From positions 62,001-126,000 of the forward strand of contig MKUE01000079.1 in the NCBI GenBank assembly GCA_001897675.1: 64,000 nucleotides of DNA, written 5' to 3'. Below the pieces are notes generated by a model. That model made no database searches, had not been told where the DNA came from, and saw only the letters and a list, made by a program, of their open reading frames with translations. Made by a program: the position numbers and the translations under genes. The DNA is from Thiobacillus sp. 65-1059. Lineage in GTDB: Bacteria; Pseudomonadota; Gammaproteobacteria; Burkholderiales; Thiobacillaceae. This document shows, piece by piece, positions 26,847 to 35,484 of this stretch; the stretch's first letter is position 1, and each line of letters starts with the position of its first letter.

Positions 26847-28313
26847 TCATGCGGGGAGGCTGGCCAGCTTGAGTTTGACTTTCCAGCGTTGCCGCTCGGT
26901 TCGCAATGAGGCGATCGGCAGGTAAAGAAAGGCAAGCCCGTATATCAGGCCTCCCGCCATGCCCATGCAGCCCAGGTAGAGGAAATCATGCTGGCGAAGG
27001 CTGTCCGGCATGCCCAGGTCGACGAGATAAAGCGTCATGGCCAGCAGGAGGTTCAGCAAGGCCGCGGGGGCGACGGCGCGCAAGAAGTGCCCGATGTGCG
27101 CCTGCAGACAGCGGGTTGCCAGCCAGTAAAGATGGAATGCGCTATAGACGGAAACGCCGACGATGGCCCAGGCCACGCCCTCGATGCCATACGGCAAGGC
27201 GATGACGATGGCGAGGGCGGTGATGATAAGCGTGGCGATTTGCACCGGGAGTTCGCGTTCCAGCCAGCTCTGCGCGGCCAGCACGGCGCCGGAAAGATTG
27301 TCCATCAGCCAGAACGGCCAGGCGAAGGAAAGGATCAGCAAAGGGCCTGCCGCGGCAACCCACTTTTCGCCGTAAACGCCGCGGATGAGCGGCTCGGCCA
27401 GCCACAACAGGCCGATGTAAAAGGGGGTCGTATAGACCGCCACCAGCGCGATGCTGCGAAAAAACAGATAGCGGCTTTTGTCCAGATTGTCCTGCTCGGC
27501 GGCCATGGTTCGGAACAGCACGTGATAGACCGATCCCGTGATGAACGCATGCGGCATCTTGGCCAGGCTTTCGCCCTTGTTGTAAAGGCCGACGCTGGCC
27601 GGTCCCAGGGTGCGCGAGAGGATGAAAATGCCGACCTGGTTGCGCAGGTAGCCAACGATATCGTTGGCCGACACCAGGATGCCGTAGCGCGCAATGCCGC
27701 GTCCGCGCTTGAAGTCCAGCGAAAGCCCCGGACGCCAGCCGGACAGGGGAATCTGCGTCGCGGCGCTGGTGGCGGCGCCGACGATGCCGCCCCAGATCAG
27801 GCTCCATACGCCGTAACCCAGATAGGCCAGCGCAATGCTGCTTGCACTGGAAACGATCAGGCTGATCACCCCCACATAGGCTTGCGCCTTGTAGCGCATG
27901 TTTCGATACAGCACGCTGCCCGGAAGATTGATGAAGGGCCGGAAGATGAAACTCAGCGCGGATAGCCGCAGCAGGTCGGTATAGAGCGGATTGTCGTACC
28001 AGCGGGCAAACAGCGGCGCGGTGAAGAAAAAAAAGGCGTAGATGAGGCTGCCGACGATGAGCTGCAGGGTGAAGACGATGTCATAGTCGGCGCGAGTGAC
28101 CGACTTGGCCCTGACCAGGGCCTGCCCCATGCCGCCGCCGGAAATGAAGCCCGCCAGCCCCGTGAAAACCTGGATGGTGAGCAGCGTGCCGAAATCTTCG
28201 GGCGCCAGCAGGCGCGCCAGCACGATCCCGAAGGAAAACCCCAGTATCTGCCTGCCGGTATTGCTGGCGAAAATCCAGGCGGCGCCCTGGCGGATGCTCT
28301 GGCCCTGGCTCAT
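26847..28313 (-). CDS. Polysaccharide/oligosaccharide flippase (MOP superfamily, Wzx/WzxC-like)
   Basis: A 488-aa protein with about 12 to 14 transmembrane segments. SIRQGAAWIFASNTGRQILG, FSFGIVLARLLAPEDFGTLL and FINLPGSVLYRNMRYKAQAY match the WzxC-like branch of lipopolysaccharide flippases, and ILSRTLGPASVGLYNKGESL is another typical block. It would move undecaprenol-linked repeat units across the inner membrane. It is the first gene of the - strand run, so its promoter probably drives the glycosyltransferase genes downstream. The start is the ATG before SQGQSIRQG. Confidence 0.85.
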   Translation of the reverse strand: MSQGQSIRQGAAWIFASNTGRQILGFSFGIVLARLLAPEDFGTLLTIQVFTGLAGFISGGGMGQALVRAKSVTRADYDIVFTLQLIVGSLIYAFFFFTAPLFARWYDNPLYTDLLRLSALSFIFRPFINLPGSVLYRNMRYKAQAYVGVISLIVSSASSIALAYLGYGVWSLIWGGIVGAATSAATQIPLSGWRPGLSLDFKRGRGIARYGILVSANDIVGYLRNQVGIFILSRTLGPASVGLYNKGESLAKMPHAFITGSVYHVLFRTMAAEQDNLDKSRYLFFRSIALVAVYTTPFYIGLLWLAEPLIRGVYGEKWVAAAGPLLILSFAWPFWLMDNLSGAVLAAQSWLERELPVQIATLIITALAIVIALPYGIEGVAWAIVGVSVYSAFHLYWLATRCLQAHIGHFLRAVAPAALLNLLLAMTLYLVDLGMPDSLRQHDFLYLGCMGMAGGLIYGLAFLYLPIASLRTERQRWKVKLKLASLPA

Positions 28314-28647
28314 GCGTGCCCCCGCAGGCAGGCGGCGATGCCGCGCCTGCCGCACGCGCGGCCCCTGGATCCAGGGCGCGTGCGCATGCCGCGGCGCCGG
28401 GGCGGGCGTCGCGGCATGGGCGGCTGTTCGGGGCGGGCGGTGAGGCGCGACATGGCGGGGTATTGTAGTTCGCGAACGAATCGGCAAGCACTGCGCCGCG
28501 TGGATATTCTTTGTTGGCCGTATTGCAGGGCGCCATTCGGCGTTCCGGCACGCGCGCGCTGCCGGGCCTGATGCGCTTCGGTCTGCGGCGAAAACCGGCG
28601 CCGGCTTTGGTTACAATCCGCCCATCCGTCCTTTTCCCGGCTTTCCC
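28314..28647. promoter_or_regulatory. Divergent regulatory region between the glycan run and aroB
   Basis: 334 bp without a gene. Facing the flippase is a TACAAT -10-like box (complement at 28462-28467) directly preceded by the 10-bp palindrome GTTCGCGAAC (28468-28477); no good -35 is visible and the leader would be about 150 nt. Facing aroB is a TACAAT box at 28612-28617, about 30 bp before the ATG. A 14-bp palindrome CCCTGGATCCAGGG lies at 28363-28376. Promoter assignments are weak because only -10 elements are clear. Confidence 0.4.
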
Positions 28648-29727
28648 ATGCAAACCCTTACCGTCGACCTCGGCGACCGTTCCTACCCCATCCACATCGG
28701 CGACGGCCTGTTAAGCCGGCCCGAGCTGATCCTGCCGCAGCTTGCGCAGAAGCGGGCGATGGTCGTGACCAACACCACGGTGGCGCCGCTCTACCTGGCG
28801 CCGTTGACGGCGGCGCTGCAGGCCGGTGGGGTGGCGGTGGCGCAGGTGGTGCTGCCGGACGGCGAGGCCTACAAGACCTGGGAGACGCTCAACCTCATCT
28901 TCGATGCGCTGCTGACCGAGCGCGCCGAACGCAAGACTACGCTGATCGCGCTGGGCGGCGGCGTGATCGGCGACATGACCGGGTTCGCGGCGGCAAGCTA
29001 CCAGCGCGGCGTGCCTTTCATCCAGATTCCCACCACGCTCTTGTCGCAGGTCGATTCCTCGGTGGGCGGCAAGACCGGGATCAACCATCCGCTCGGCAAG
29101 AACATGATCGGCGCGTTCTACCAGCCCAAGGCGGTGCTGGCCGACACCGCCACGCTGAAGACGCTGCCTGCGCGAGAACTGTCGGCGGGGCTGGCCGAAG
29201 TGATCAAGTACGGCCTGATCTGGGACGCCGAATTCCTCGCCTGGCTGGAAGCGAACATGGACAGGCTGCGCGCGCTCGACCCGGCGGCGATCGCCCATGC
29301 GATCTACCGTTCGTGCGAAATCAAGGCGCAGGTGGTGGGACAGGACGAGCGCGAAGGCGGCATCCGCGCGATCCTCAATCTGGGCCATACCTTCGGCCAT
29401 GCGATCGAAACCGGCATGGGCTACGGCAACTGGCTGCACGGCGAGGCGGTGGCGGCCGGCATGGTGCTGGCGGCGCAGACCTCGCAGCGCATGGGCTGGA
29501 TTGCGGAGGCCGACGTCGCGCGCACTCGCGCGCTGATCCGCGCCGCCGGGCTGCCCGACGTCGCGCCCGACCTCGGTGTCGATCGTTATCTCGAATACAT
29601 GGGCCACGACAAGAAGGTGGAGGGCGGCAGGATGCGCTTCGTGCTGCTGAAGCAGCTGGGCGAGGCGGCGATCACCGCCGAGGTGCCGCCCGAGGTATTG
29701 AACGCAGTGCTGACCGCGCCCCGATAA
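28648..29727 (+). CDS. aroB: 3-dehydroquinate synthase
   Basis: A 359-aa cytoplasmic NAD- and metal-dependent enzyme that makes 3-dehydroquinate from DAHP, the second step of the shikimate pathway. [56 protein letters not shown] and [17 protein letters not shown] are textbook AroB motifs, and [13 protein letters not shown] carries metal-binding histidines. The length is normal. It starts at the ATG of [15 protein letters not shown]. aroK, its usual upstream neighbour, is not adjacent; the glycan island occupies that position. Confidence 0.97.
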   Translation: MQTLTVDLGDRSYPIHIGDGLLSRPELILPQLAQKRAMVVTNTTVAPLYLAPLTAALQAGGVAVAQVVLPDGEAYKTWETLNLIFDALLTERAERKTTLIALGGGVIGDMTGFAAASYQRGVPFIQIPTTLLSQVDSSVGGKTGINHPLGKNMIGAFYQPKAVLADTATLKTLPARELSAGLAEVIKYGLIWDAEFLAWLEANMDRLRALDPAAIAHAIYRSCEIKAQVVGQDEREGGIRAILNLGHTFGHAIETGMGYGNWLHGEAVAAGMVLAAQTSQRMGWIAEADVARTRALIRAAGLPDVAPDLGVDRYLEYMGHDKKVEGGRMRFVLLKQLGEAAITAEVPPEVLNAVLTAPR

Positions 29728-29742
29728 ATCCAAGGAGACCTG

Positions 29743-30873
29743 ATGGAACCGTCGTTCGCTTCCTACGCAGCGCATTCCAGTCAGTCCCGCGGGCGCCTGC
29801 ACGCCGAAGGCCGCGCCGCGCCGCGCTCGGAATTCCAGCGCGACCGCGATCGCATCATCCATTCCACCGCGTTCCGGCGGCTGGAATACAAGACCCAGGT
29901 GTTCGTGAACCACGAGGGCGATTTGTTTCGCACCCGCCTTACCCACAGCCTGGAGGTGGCGCAGATCGGCCGCACCATCGCCCGGTTGCTGGCGCTGAAC
30001 GAAGACCTGGCGGAAGCCGTGGCGCTGGCGCACGACCTCGGCCACACGCCGTTCGGCCACGCCGGCCAGGATGCCCTGAATGCCTGTATGCGCGAACACG
30101 GCGGCTTCGAGCACAATCTGCAATCGCTGCGCGTGGTCGACCGGCTGGAAGAGCGCTATGCCGAGTTCGACGGCCTGAACCTCACCTTCGAGGCGCGCGA
30201 GGGCATCCTCAAGCATTGCTCGCTGGCCAATGCCGAGAAGCTCGGCGCGCTCGGCGAGCGTTTCCTGAACAAGCGGCAACCCTCGCTCGAAGCGCAGATC
30301 GCCAACCTGGCGGACGAGATCGCTTACAACAACCACGATGTCGACGATGGCCTGCGTTCCGGGCTGATCACGCTGGAGCAGCTGATGGAGGTGCAGCTGT
30401 TCGCGCGCCACCTGAACGAGGTCCGTGCGCTGTACCCGACGCTGAACGGCCGCCGCGCGATTACCGAAACGGTGCGCCGCATCATCAATACGCTGATTCT
30501 CGATCTGGTCGACACCACCCGCGTCAACATCGAAAACAGCGGCGTCGCCAGCATCGACGAAGTGCGCGCGGCGCCGCCGCTGGCGGCATTCAGCCCGGCG
30601 CTGCTCGACGAGCACCGCGAACTCAAGCGCTTCCTGCTGCGCCATCTGTACCGCCATTACAAGGTCGCGCGGATGAGCGCCAAGGCCAGCCGCATCGTCA
30701 CCGACCTCTATGCCGCGTTTACCGGTGATGCGCGCCTGCTGCCGCCCGAACATCAGGCGCGCGAGTCGTTGGAAGGCGCGCGCGCCGTGGCGGATTACAT
30801 CGCCGGCATGACCGACCGCTACGCCATGCGCGAACACCGGCGGATTTTCGCGGTGGAAGAAATCTACGGCTGA
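29743..30873 (+). CDS. dgt: dGTP triphosphohydrolase (HD domain)
   Basis: A 376-aa HD-domain nucleotidase of the dGTPase-like class that cleaves dNTPs to nucleoside and triphosphate and helps balance dNTP pools. Metal ligands are in [15 protein letters not shown] (His) and [20 protein letters not shown] (His-Asp), with [11 protein letters not shown] supplying the distal Asp. The N-terminal [20 protein letters not shown] is characteristic. An AAGGAGA ribosome site precedes the ATG, 15 bp after aroB; the two form an operon, an arrangement common in betaproteobacteria. Confidence 0.93.
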   Translation: MEPSFASYAAHSSQSRGRLHAEGRAAPRSEFQRDRDRIIHSTAFRRLEYKTQVFVNHEGDLFRTRLTHSLEVAQIGRTIARLLALNEDLAEAVALAHDLGHTPFGHAGQDALNACMREHGGFEHNLQSLRVVDRLEERYAEFDGLNLTFEAREGILKHCSLANAEKLGALGERFLNKRQPSLEAQIANLADEIAYNNHDVDDGLRSGLITLEQLMEVQLFARHLNEVRALYPTLNGRRAITETVRRIINTLILDLVDTTRVNIENSGVASIDEVRAAPPLAAFSPALLDEHRELKRFLLRHLYRHYKVARMSAKASRIVTDLYAAFTGDARLLPPEHQARESLEGARAVADYIAGMTDRYAMREHRRIFAVEEIYG

Positions 30874-30958
30874 TGCGCGCGGCGCCTAGCTGAAGCGGGC
30901 CGGGTGCGCCGCAGGATTCCGTGAGTATTTCGTACCGCTTCCCACGCATTTTCTTTCC

Positions 30959-30986
30959 CTGAAACAGGCTAAATCTTTTTTATAAA
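30959..30986 (+). promoter_or_regulatory. Putative promoter of the sulfurtransferase leader
   Basis: CTGAAA at 30959-30964, a 16-bp spacer and TATAAA at 30981-30986 form a plausible sigma-70 promoter. The predicted transcript would start near 30993 and give a leader of about 120 nt before the sulfurtransferase ATG, which contains the short Cys-codon ORF and a hairpin. Confidence 0.5.
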
Positions 30987-31013
30987 CTCGCGGCCTGTCG
31001 ATAGGCTGTGTGT

Positions 31014-31130
31014 ATGGACATGGATGCGCTCACCCGCATCGGCCTGCGCCTGTCTTGTCGCTGTCCGGCTTGCCGCCAGGCAGGCTTTTTGCATCACAGA
31101 CTAGGAGAACTGAATGAGCGTACTGATTGA
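31014..31130 (+). CDS. Candidate Cys-rich leader peptide upstream of sulfurtransferase
   Basis: A 38-codon ORF (MDMDALTRIGLRLSCRCPAC, then RQAGFLHHRL and an 8-residue tail). It has three Cys codons within six positions (31056, 31062, 31071), and its stop lies 17 bp inside the sulfurtransferase gene in another frame. The Cys codons fall just before or inside a terminator-like hairpin (31068-31090). The ribosome site upstream of the ATG is weak (GGCTGTGTGT), which is the main argument against translation. If real, it could couple cysteine supply to expression of the sulfur-transfer enzyme. Confidence 0.35.
   Translation: MDMDALTRIGLRLSCRCPACRQAGFLHHRLGELNERTD
31068..31090 (+). terminator. Attenuator-like hairpin with U-tract in the sulfurtransferase leader
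   Basis: GCTTGCC (31068-31074) pairs with GGCAGGC (31079-31085) through six Watson-Crick pairs and one G-U pair around a GCCA loop, and is followed at once by TTTTT (31086-31090). GCCTGC at 31042-31047 can instead pair with GCAGGC at 31080-31085, giving a possible antiterminator. The hairpin lies only 23 bp upstream of the structural gene. Confidence 0.5.
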
Positions 31131-31965
31131 ACCTGCCGAGTTGCAGGCCGCGATGGCGAACGAGCCCATGGTCATTATCGATACCCGCGATCCCGGCGCC
31201 TATGCCAAGGGCCATCTTCCCGGCGCAGTGAACCTGCGCGAGATTTTTACCCATCTGGCGACTTCCGATCCGCAGGGGCTTGAGGTCCTCAAGGGAAAGT
31301 TTGCCGAGATGTTCGGCGCGGCGGGGCTGTCGGGCAAGGAAACCGCCGTGCTGTATGAGGACGCCATGGACTCGGGTTTCGGTCAGTCGTGCCGGGGCTA
31401 TTTCATTCTCAACTATCTTGGCTATCCCAAGATCAAGGTGCTGCACGGCGGTTACCAGGCCTGGCAGGCAGCCGGCTTGCCGACCAGCACCGAAACGGTG
31501 GCGCCGACGCCGGCAACGTTCCCGCTGGGCGGCTCGGCCGACGTGATGGTTGACGCCGACGAAGTGCTGGCGGCGATGGACGCCGGCGGGGTGACGCTGC
31601 TCGACGTGCGCGATGTCGACGAGTGGATCGGTGCGAGCTCGTCGCCGTACGGCCGCGATTTCAGCCCCAGGAAAGGCCGCATACCCGGCGCGCGCTGGAT
31701 CGAGTGGTACCGCATGATGAAGCCCGGCGCCGCCGGCCCGGTATTCAAGGCCAAGGAGGAGGTGCTGGCCGAGTGCCTCACCGCCGGCATCACACCGGAA
31801 ACGCCGGTGATCCTGTATTGCTTCAAGGGCGCGCGCGCGTCCAACACTTTCCTCATCTTCAAGGAGGCCGGGGTCAAGAATGTGAAGATCTACTTCGGCT
31901 CGTGGAACGAATGGTCGCAGGACCCGGAACTGCCGATCGAGGAGGGATTCCCCCGGGCTTGCTGA
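31114..31965 (+). CDS. Two-domain rhodanese-type sulfurtransferase
   Basis: A 283-aa protein with two rhodanese domains. The N-terminal one (residues about 1-125) has no cysteine in the active loop. The C-terminal one (about 140-275) has the catalytic Cys236 in LYCFKGARASNTF, a six-residue loop like that of thiosulfate or mercaptopyruvate sulfurtransferases. It would accept sulfane sulfur from thiosulfate or mercaptopyruvate as a Cys persulfide and pass it on. No signal peptide is visible, so it is cytoplasmic. A perfect AGGAG lies 8 bp before the ATG. The last residue is also Cys (283). Confidence 0.88.
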   Translation: MSVLIEPAELQAAMANEPMVIIDTRDPGAYAKGHLPGAVNLREIFTHLATSDPQGLEVLKGKFAEMFGAAGLSGKETAVLYEDAMDSGFGQSCRGYFILNYLGYPKIKVLHGGYQAWQAAGLPTSTETVAPTPATFPLGGSADVMVDADEVLAAMDAGGVTLLDVRDVDEWIGASSSPYGRDFSPRKGRIPGARWIEWYRMMKPGAAGPVFKAKEEVLAECLTAGITPETPVILYCFKGARASNTFLIFKEAGVKNVKIYFGSWNEWSQDPELPIEEGFPRAC

Positions 31966-31991
31966 GGCCGCTGCGCCTCAGCGCCTGTCCG

Positions 31992-32013
31992 CGCCCCCGT
32001 TGCGGGGGCGTTT
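31992..32013. terminator. Terminator between the sulfurtransferase and comF
   Basis: An 8-bp perfect stem CGCCCCCG / CGGGGGCG (31992-31999, 32003-32010) with a TTG loop is followed by TTT. It lies between convergent genes and ends at the stop of the comF-like gene. Confidence 0.75.
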
Positions 32014-32014
32014 C

Positions 32015-32674
32015 TCATGGCGGCGGCAGCGTGCGCGCCGTCGCCCAGCAGCTCACCTCGCGCGCGCCTGCCCGCTTCAGCGTCGCGGCCAGTTCGTCGA
32101 AACTGGTCCCGGTCGTCATCACGTCGTCGATCAGCGCGACATGCAGTCCCCGAACGCTATCCGAACACGCGAATGCGCCGCGCACATTGCGCTGCCGCGC
32201 CGCGTGCTTCAGCCCCATTTGCGGCGGCGTGTCGCGGATGCGCCGGCAACTGGCGACATCGAGCGGAAGCCCGAGCCGCCTTGCCGTCTCGCGTGCGATT
32301 TCGCTGGCATGGTTGAAGCCGCGCTCGCGGATACGCTGCGCGTGCAGCGGCATGGCGATCAGCCGGTCGGGACGGGGGGCGGAGGCCACGGCGCGGGCCA
32401 GGCACTCGCCCAGTACCGGCGCAACCGCGAGCCGGCCGCGGTATTTCAGATGCGGGATCAGACGGTCGAGCGGAAAGGCATAAGCCAGCGCCGCAAAGCT
32501 GCGATCGAATGCGGGGGGATGCTTGAGGCAGGCGCCGCATACCTGGCCGGCGGGCGTGGGCGTGGCGCAGTGCGGACACTGCGGCTGGCTGTGCCAGGGC
32601 AGATCGGCCAGGCAGCCGCCGCACAGGTGGCGGTTTCCCGCTGCGGCCCCGCACAGCAGGCAGGCGCGGGGCAT
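32015..32674 (-). CDS. comF: ComF-family phosphoribosyltransferase-like protein
   Basis: A 219-aa protein of the ComF/GntX family. Two zinc-finger-like Cys clusters (CLLCGAAAGNRHLCGGC, CPHCATPTPAGQVCGAC) precede a PRTase domain with HLKYRGRLAVAPVLGECLA and the PRPP loop VALIDDVMTTGTSFDELAAT. ComF proteins act in DNA uptake or processing of incoming single strands. The start is uncertain: ATG 32674 lies just before ACLLCGA, but a TTG at 32764 with an AGGGGG ribosome site about 5 bp upstream would add 30 residues (including SALKSRLAWNHMPRA) that look like the usual ComF N-terminus. Confidence 0.8.
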   Translation of the reverse strand: MPRACLLCGAAAGNRHLCGGCLADLPWHSQPQCPHCATPTPAGQVCGACLKHPPAFDRSFAALAYAFPLDRLIPHLKYRGRLAVAPVLGECLARAVASAPRPDRLIAMPLHAQRIRERGFNHASEIARETARRLGLPLDVASCRRIRDTPPQMGLKHAARQRNVRGAFACSDSVRGLHVALIDDVMTTGTSFDELAATLKRAGAREVSCWATARTLPPP

Positions 32675-32782
32675 GTGGTTCCACGCCAGGCGGGACTTCA
32701 GGGCGGAGTAGATCGGCGTCGCCTTGCGGAATGCGAAGTGATTAAAAAATGAGCTGATGTTCAATTTTCCCCCTGTCCGGAT

Positions 32783-32811
32783 TTGACAGGGGCGGCGCCA
32801 CCCCCGAGAAT
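32783..32811 (+). promoter_or_regulatory. Putative sigma-70 promoter for the small membrane protein gene
   Basis: A perfect -35 TTGACA (32783-32788), a 17-bp spacer and GAGAAT (32806-32811) are present. The predicted start falls at or next to the ATG at 32819, which would give a leaderless or near-leaderless transcript. Confidence 0.4.
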
Positions 32812-32818
32812 TCGGGCC

Positions 32819-33271
32819 ATGAAAACCGCGCATTTCATTCCTGCCGCCTCCTCCCGTTTTGCCGCACAGTTGTTCAACATCATCACCGTTTCGGTGATGA
32901 TTCTGTCGCTGACCGCGATGCTGCTGGGCAAACTGCTTGCCAGCCAGAAAGTCGGTTTCCTGCCTTTCGTGCTGTCGCTGCCGCCATTGATGATCTGGCT
33001 GGGCGCGTCGATTTTCGTCTACGCCAGCATCGCCCATCATCCCAACCCGCGCTCCGCGCACTACAACAAATGGGCAGGCTACCGCTTTTATGGCGTGATG
33101 GGCAGCCTGATGGTGATCGGGCCGGCGCTCTATGGCCTGCTTGACGGCTGGCGGGGCCTGATGCTGGTGCTGGGGCTGGCGGTGTTGATCATCGTGCCGT
33201 GGGCGCTGTTCGATATTTTCAGGGCCGCGCGCGAGCCGTGGACGGACATGACCGTCGAGGTGGAGGCGTGA
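32819..33271 (+). CDS. Small integral membrane protein of unknown function
   Basis: A 150-aa protein with four predicted membrane segments (about residues 18-38, 47-67, 85-103 and 108-128). Between segments 2 and 3 lies SIAHHPNPRSAHYNKWAGYR. I recognise no family and no catalytic motif. Upstream residues of the longer frame are not needed, and ATG 32819 is preceded by a good promoter rather than a ribosome site. It lies 100 bp before bioB on the same strand, so read-through into the biotin genes is possible. Confidence 0.7.
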   Translation: MKTAHFIPAASSRFAAQLFNIITVSVMILSLTAMLLGKLLASQKVGFLPFVLSLPPLMIWLGASIFVYASIAHHPNPRSAHYNKWAGYRFYGVMGSLMVIGPALYGLLDGWRGLMLVLGLAVLIIVPWALFDIFRAAREPWTDMTVEVEA

Positions 33272-33373
33272 GCCGTAAGCAGGATTCCCGCGTAGCGGGA
33301 TGTGTGCGGTCGCGCATGGCTGCGCCCGCCGGATGGCCCCGCAGCGCCCGACGATTTGACGAGACGACAATCT

Positions 33374-34327
33374 ATGAATGACATGACCCAACCCCATAGC
33401 CGCCTGTCCATGGCGGAGATCGAGGCGCTGTTCGAGCTGCCGTTTGCCGACCTGATGTACCGGGCGCAGACGGTGCACCGCGAACACTTCGATCCCAACC
33501 GTGTGCAGTTGTCGACGCTGCTGTCGGTCAAGACCGGCGGTTGTTCCGAGGACTGCGGCTACTGCCCGCAATCGGCGCGCTACGACGCCGGGGTGGAAAA
33601 CCAGGGGCTGCTCGATCTCGACGACGTGCTCAAGGCGGCCAGGGCGGCCAAATCGGCCGGCGCTTCGCGTTTCTGCATGGGGGCGGCGTGGCGCGGACCG
33701 AAGCAGCGCGACCTCGAACCGGTGCTCGACATGGTGCGCGAGGTGAAAGCGCTGGGCCTGGAGACCTGCGCCACCCTGGGCATGCTGAAGGACGGCCAGG
33801 CCGAGCAGCTGAAGGAAGCCGGGCTCGACTACTACAACCACAACCTCGACACCGCGCCCGAGTTCTACGGCGAGATCATCACCACCCGCGAATACCAGGA
33901 CCGTCTCGACACACTGGAACGCGTGCGCCGCGCCGATCTGCACGTATGCTGCGGCGGCATCGTCGGCATGGGCGAGTCGCGCACTCAGCGCGCCGGGCTG
34001 ATCGCGCAGCTGGCCGCACTCGATCCGCAGCCGGAATCGGTGCCGATCAACCTCCTGGTGCAGGTCGAGGGCACGCCGCTCGCCGGCACCGAGGCGCTCG
34101 AGCCGCTGGAATTCGTCCGCACCATCGCGGTCGCGCGCCTCTGCATGCCGAAGAGTTTCGTGCGGCTGTCGGCCGGCCGCCAGCAGATGAGCGACGCGGT
34201 GCAGGCGCTGTGCTTCCTCGCCGGCGCCAACTCGATCTTCTACGGCGAAAAGCTGCTCACCACCGGCAATCCGGAGTGGGAACGCGACCAGCGCCTGTTC
34301 GACAGCCTGGGCCTGATGCCGTTGTGA
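33374..34327 (+). CDS. bioB: Biotin synthase
   Basis: A 317-aa radical SAM enzyme that inserts sulfur into dethiobiotin. The radical-SAM cluster motif is in [17 protein letters not shown] (Cys-x3-Cys-x2-Cys), with LQTLLS-type [12 protein letters not shown] ahead of it. [18 protein letters not shown] and [19 protein letters not shown] are diagnostic for BioB. The start is the ATG before NDMTQPHSR; the longer frame adds 24 residues with no similarity to BioB. Its stop overlaps the GTG of bioF. Confidence 0.97.
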   Translation: MNDMTQPHSRLSMAEIEALFELPFADLMYRAQTVHREHFDPNRVQLSTLLSVKTGGCSEDCGYCPQSARYDAGVENQGLLDLDDVLKAARAAKSAGASRFCMGAAWRGPKQRDLEPVLDMVREVKALGLETCATLGMLKDGQAEQLKEAGLDYYNHNLDTAPEFYGEIITTREYQDRLDTLERVRRADLHVCCGGIVGMGESRTQRAGLIAQLAALDPQPESVPINLLVQVEGTPLAGTEALEPLEFVRTIAVARLCMPKSFVRLSAGRQQMSDAVQALCFLAGANSIFYGEKLLTTGNPEWERDQRLFDSLGLMPL

Positions 34328-35484
34328 CGCACGCCGCGCTGACCCGTCTGCAGGACGGGCTGGCGGCGCTGCAGGCCGATCATCTGGAGCGCCGCCGCCC
34401 GCTGCTCGACGGCGCGCAGGGCGCCCGCATCACGATCGACGGCCAGCGCGTCGTCTCGTTCTGCAGCAACGACTATCTCGGTCTCGCCGCCGACCCGGCG
34501 CTGGTGCAGGCCGCGCATGCGGCACTGGATGAATGCGGCGTCGGCGCCGGGGCGGCGCATCTCATCACCGGCCACCACCGCTTCCATGAGGACTTCGAAG
34601 CCGCATTCGCGCGCTTCGTCGGCAAGCCAGCGGCGCTGCTGTTTTCCACCGGCTACATGGCCAACCTCGGCGTGCTGACCGCGCTGCTCGGGCGCCGCGG
34701 CGAAGTGTTCGGCGACAAGCTCAATCACGCCTCGCTGGTCGACGCCGCGCAGCTGTCCGGCGCGACGCTTACCCGCTATCGCCACAACGACCTGGCCCAG
34801 CTCGAAGGGCAGCTGGCGGCAAGCAAGGCGCAGGACAAGCTCATCGTGTCGGACCTGGTGTTCAGCATGGACGGCGACACGGCGCCGGTCGATGCGCTGC
34901 TCGACCTGGCCGAACGCCATGACGCCTGGCTCTATCTCGACGACGCGCACGGCTTCGGCGTGCTGAACGACGGCCGCGGCGGACTCAGCGAGCGCGCACG
35001 GACGAGCGACCGCGTGATCTATCTGGCCACCCTGGGTAAGGCGGCCGGCGTGGCGGGTGCGGCGGTGGCCGCGCATGCCGGCGTGATCGCCTGGCTGATC
35101 CAGAAAGCGCGCCCCTACATCTACACCACCGCTTCGCCGCCGCTGCTGGCCGCGTGCCTGCTGGAAAGCCTGCGCCAGATCGAGGCAGGCGGGGCGCGGC
35201 GCGAGCGCCTGCGCGGCCATGTCGCCCAACTGCGTGAAGGCCTGGCCGGGCTGAAACGCGGCGTGTTGCTGCCGTCCGACACGCCGATCCAGCCGCTCGT
35301 GATCGGCAGCAACGACGCAGCGGTGCGCTTGTCGCAAGCCTTGCTGCAGCGCGGTCTGCTGGTGGCCGCGATCCGCACCCCGACGGTGCCCGTCAATACG
35401 GCGCGGCTGCGCATCACCCTGTCGGCGGCGCACAGCGCGGACGATGTCGCGCTGCTGGTCGAGGCCCTGCATGCCGTCGCCTAA
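34324..35484 (+). CDS. bioF: 8-amino-7-oxononanoate synthase
   Basis: A 386-aa PLP-dependent alpha-oxoamine synthase that condenses pimeloyl-ACP/CoA with alanine. [26 protein letters not shown]-type [39 protein letters not shown] and [11 protein letters not shown] are conserved. The Schiff-base lysine is in [20 protein letters not shown] 34324 overlaps the bioB stop by GTGA. Confidence 0.96.
   Translation: MTHAALTRLQDGLAALQADHLERRRPLLDGAQGARITIDGQRVVSFCSNDYLGLAADPALVQAAHAALDECGVGAGAAHLITGHHRFHEDFEAAFARFVGKPAALLFSTGYMANLGVLTALLGRRGEVFGDKLNHASLVDAAQLSGATLTRYRHNDLAQLEGQLAASKAQDKLIVSDLVFSMDGDTAPVDALLDLAERHDAWLYLDDAHGFGVLNDGRGGLSERARTSDRVIYLATLGKAAGVAGAAVAAHAGVIAWLIQKARPYIYTTASPPLLAACLLESLRQIEAGGARRERLRGHVAQLREGLAGLKRGVLLPSDTPIQPLVIGSNDAAVRLSQALLQRGLLVAAIRTPTVPVNTARLRITLSAAHSADDVALLVEALHAVA

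Noticed and set aside
26654-26935. 93-codon - frame across the gap below the flippase
   Set aside because: It overlaps the flippase 3' end, has low-complexity composition and no ribosome site or known motif.
28363-28376. 14-bp palindrome CCCTGGATCCAGGG
   Set aside because: It lies in a GC-rich stretch, far from any promoter element and short enough to be chance; noted only as part of the regulatory region.
33282-33302. Short inverted repeat (TCCCGC-GTA-GCGGGA) before bioB
   Set aside because: A 6-bp stem without a T-run, too weak to call a terminator or operator.
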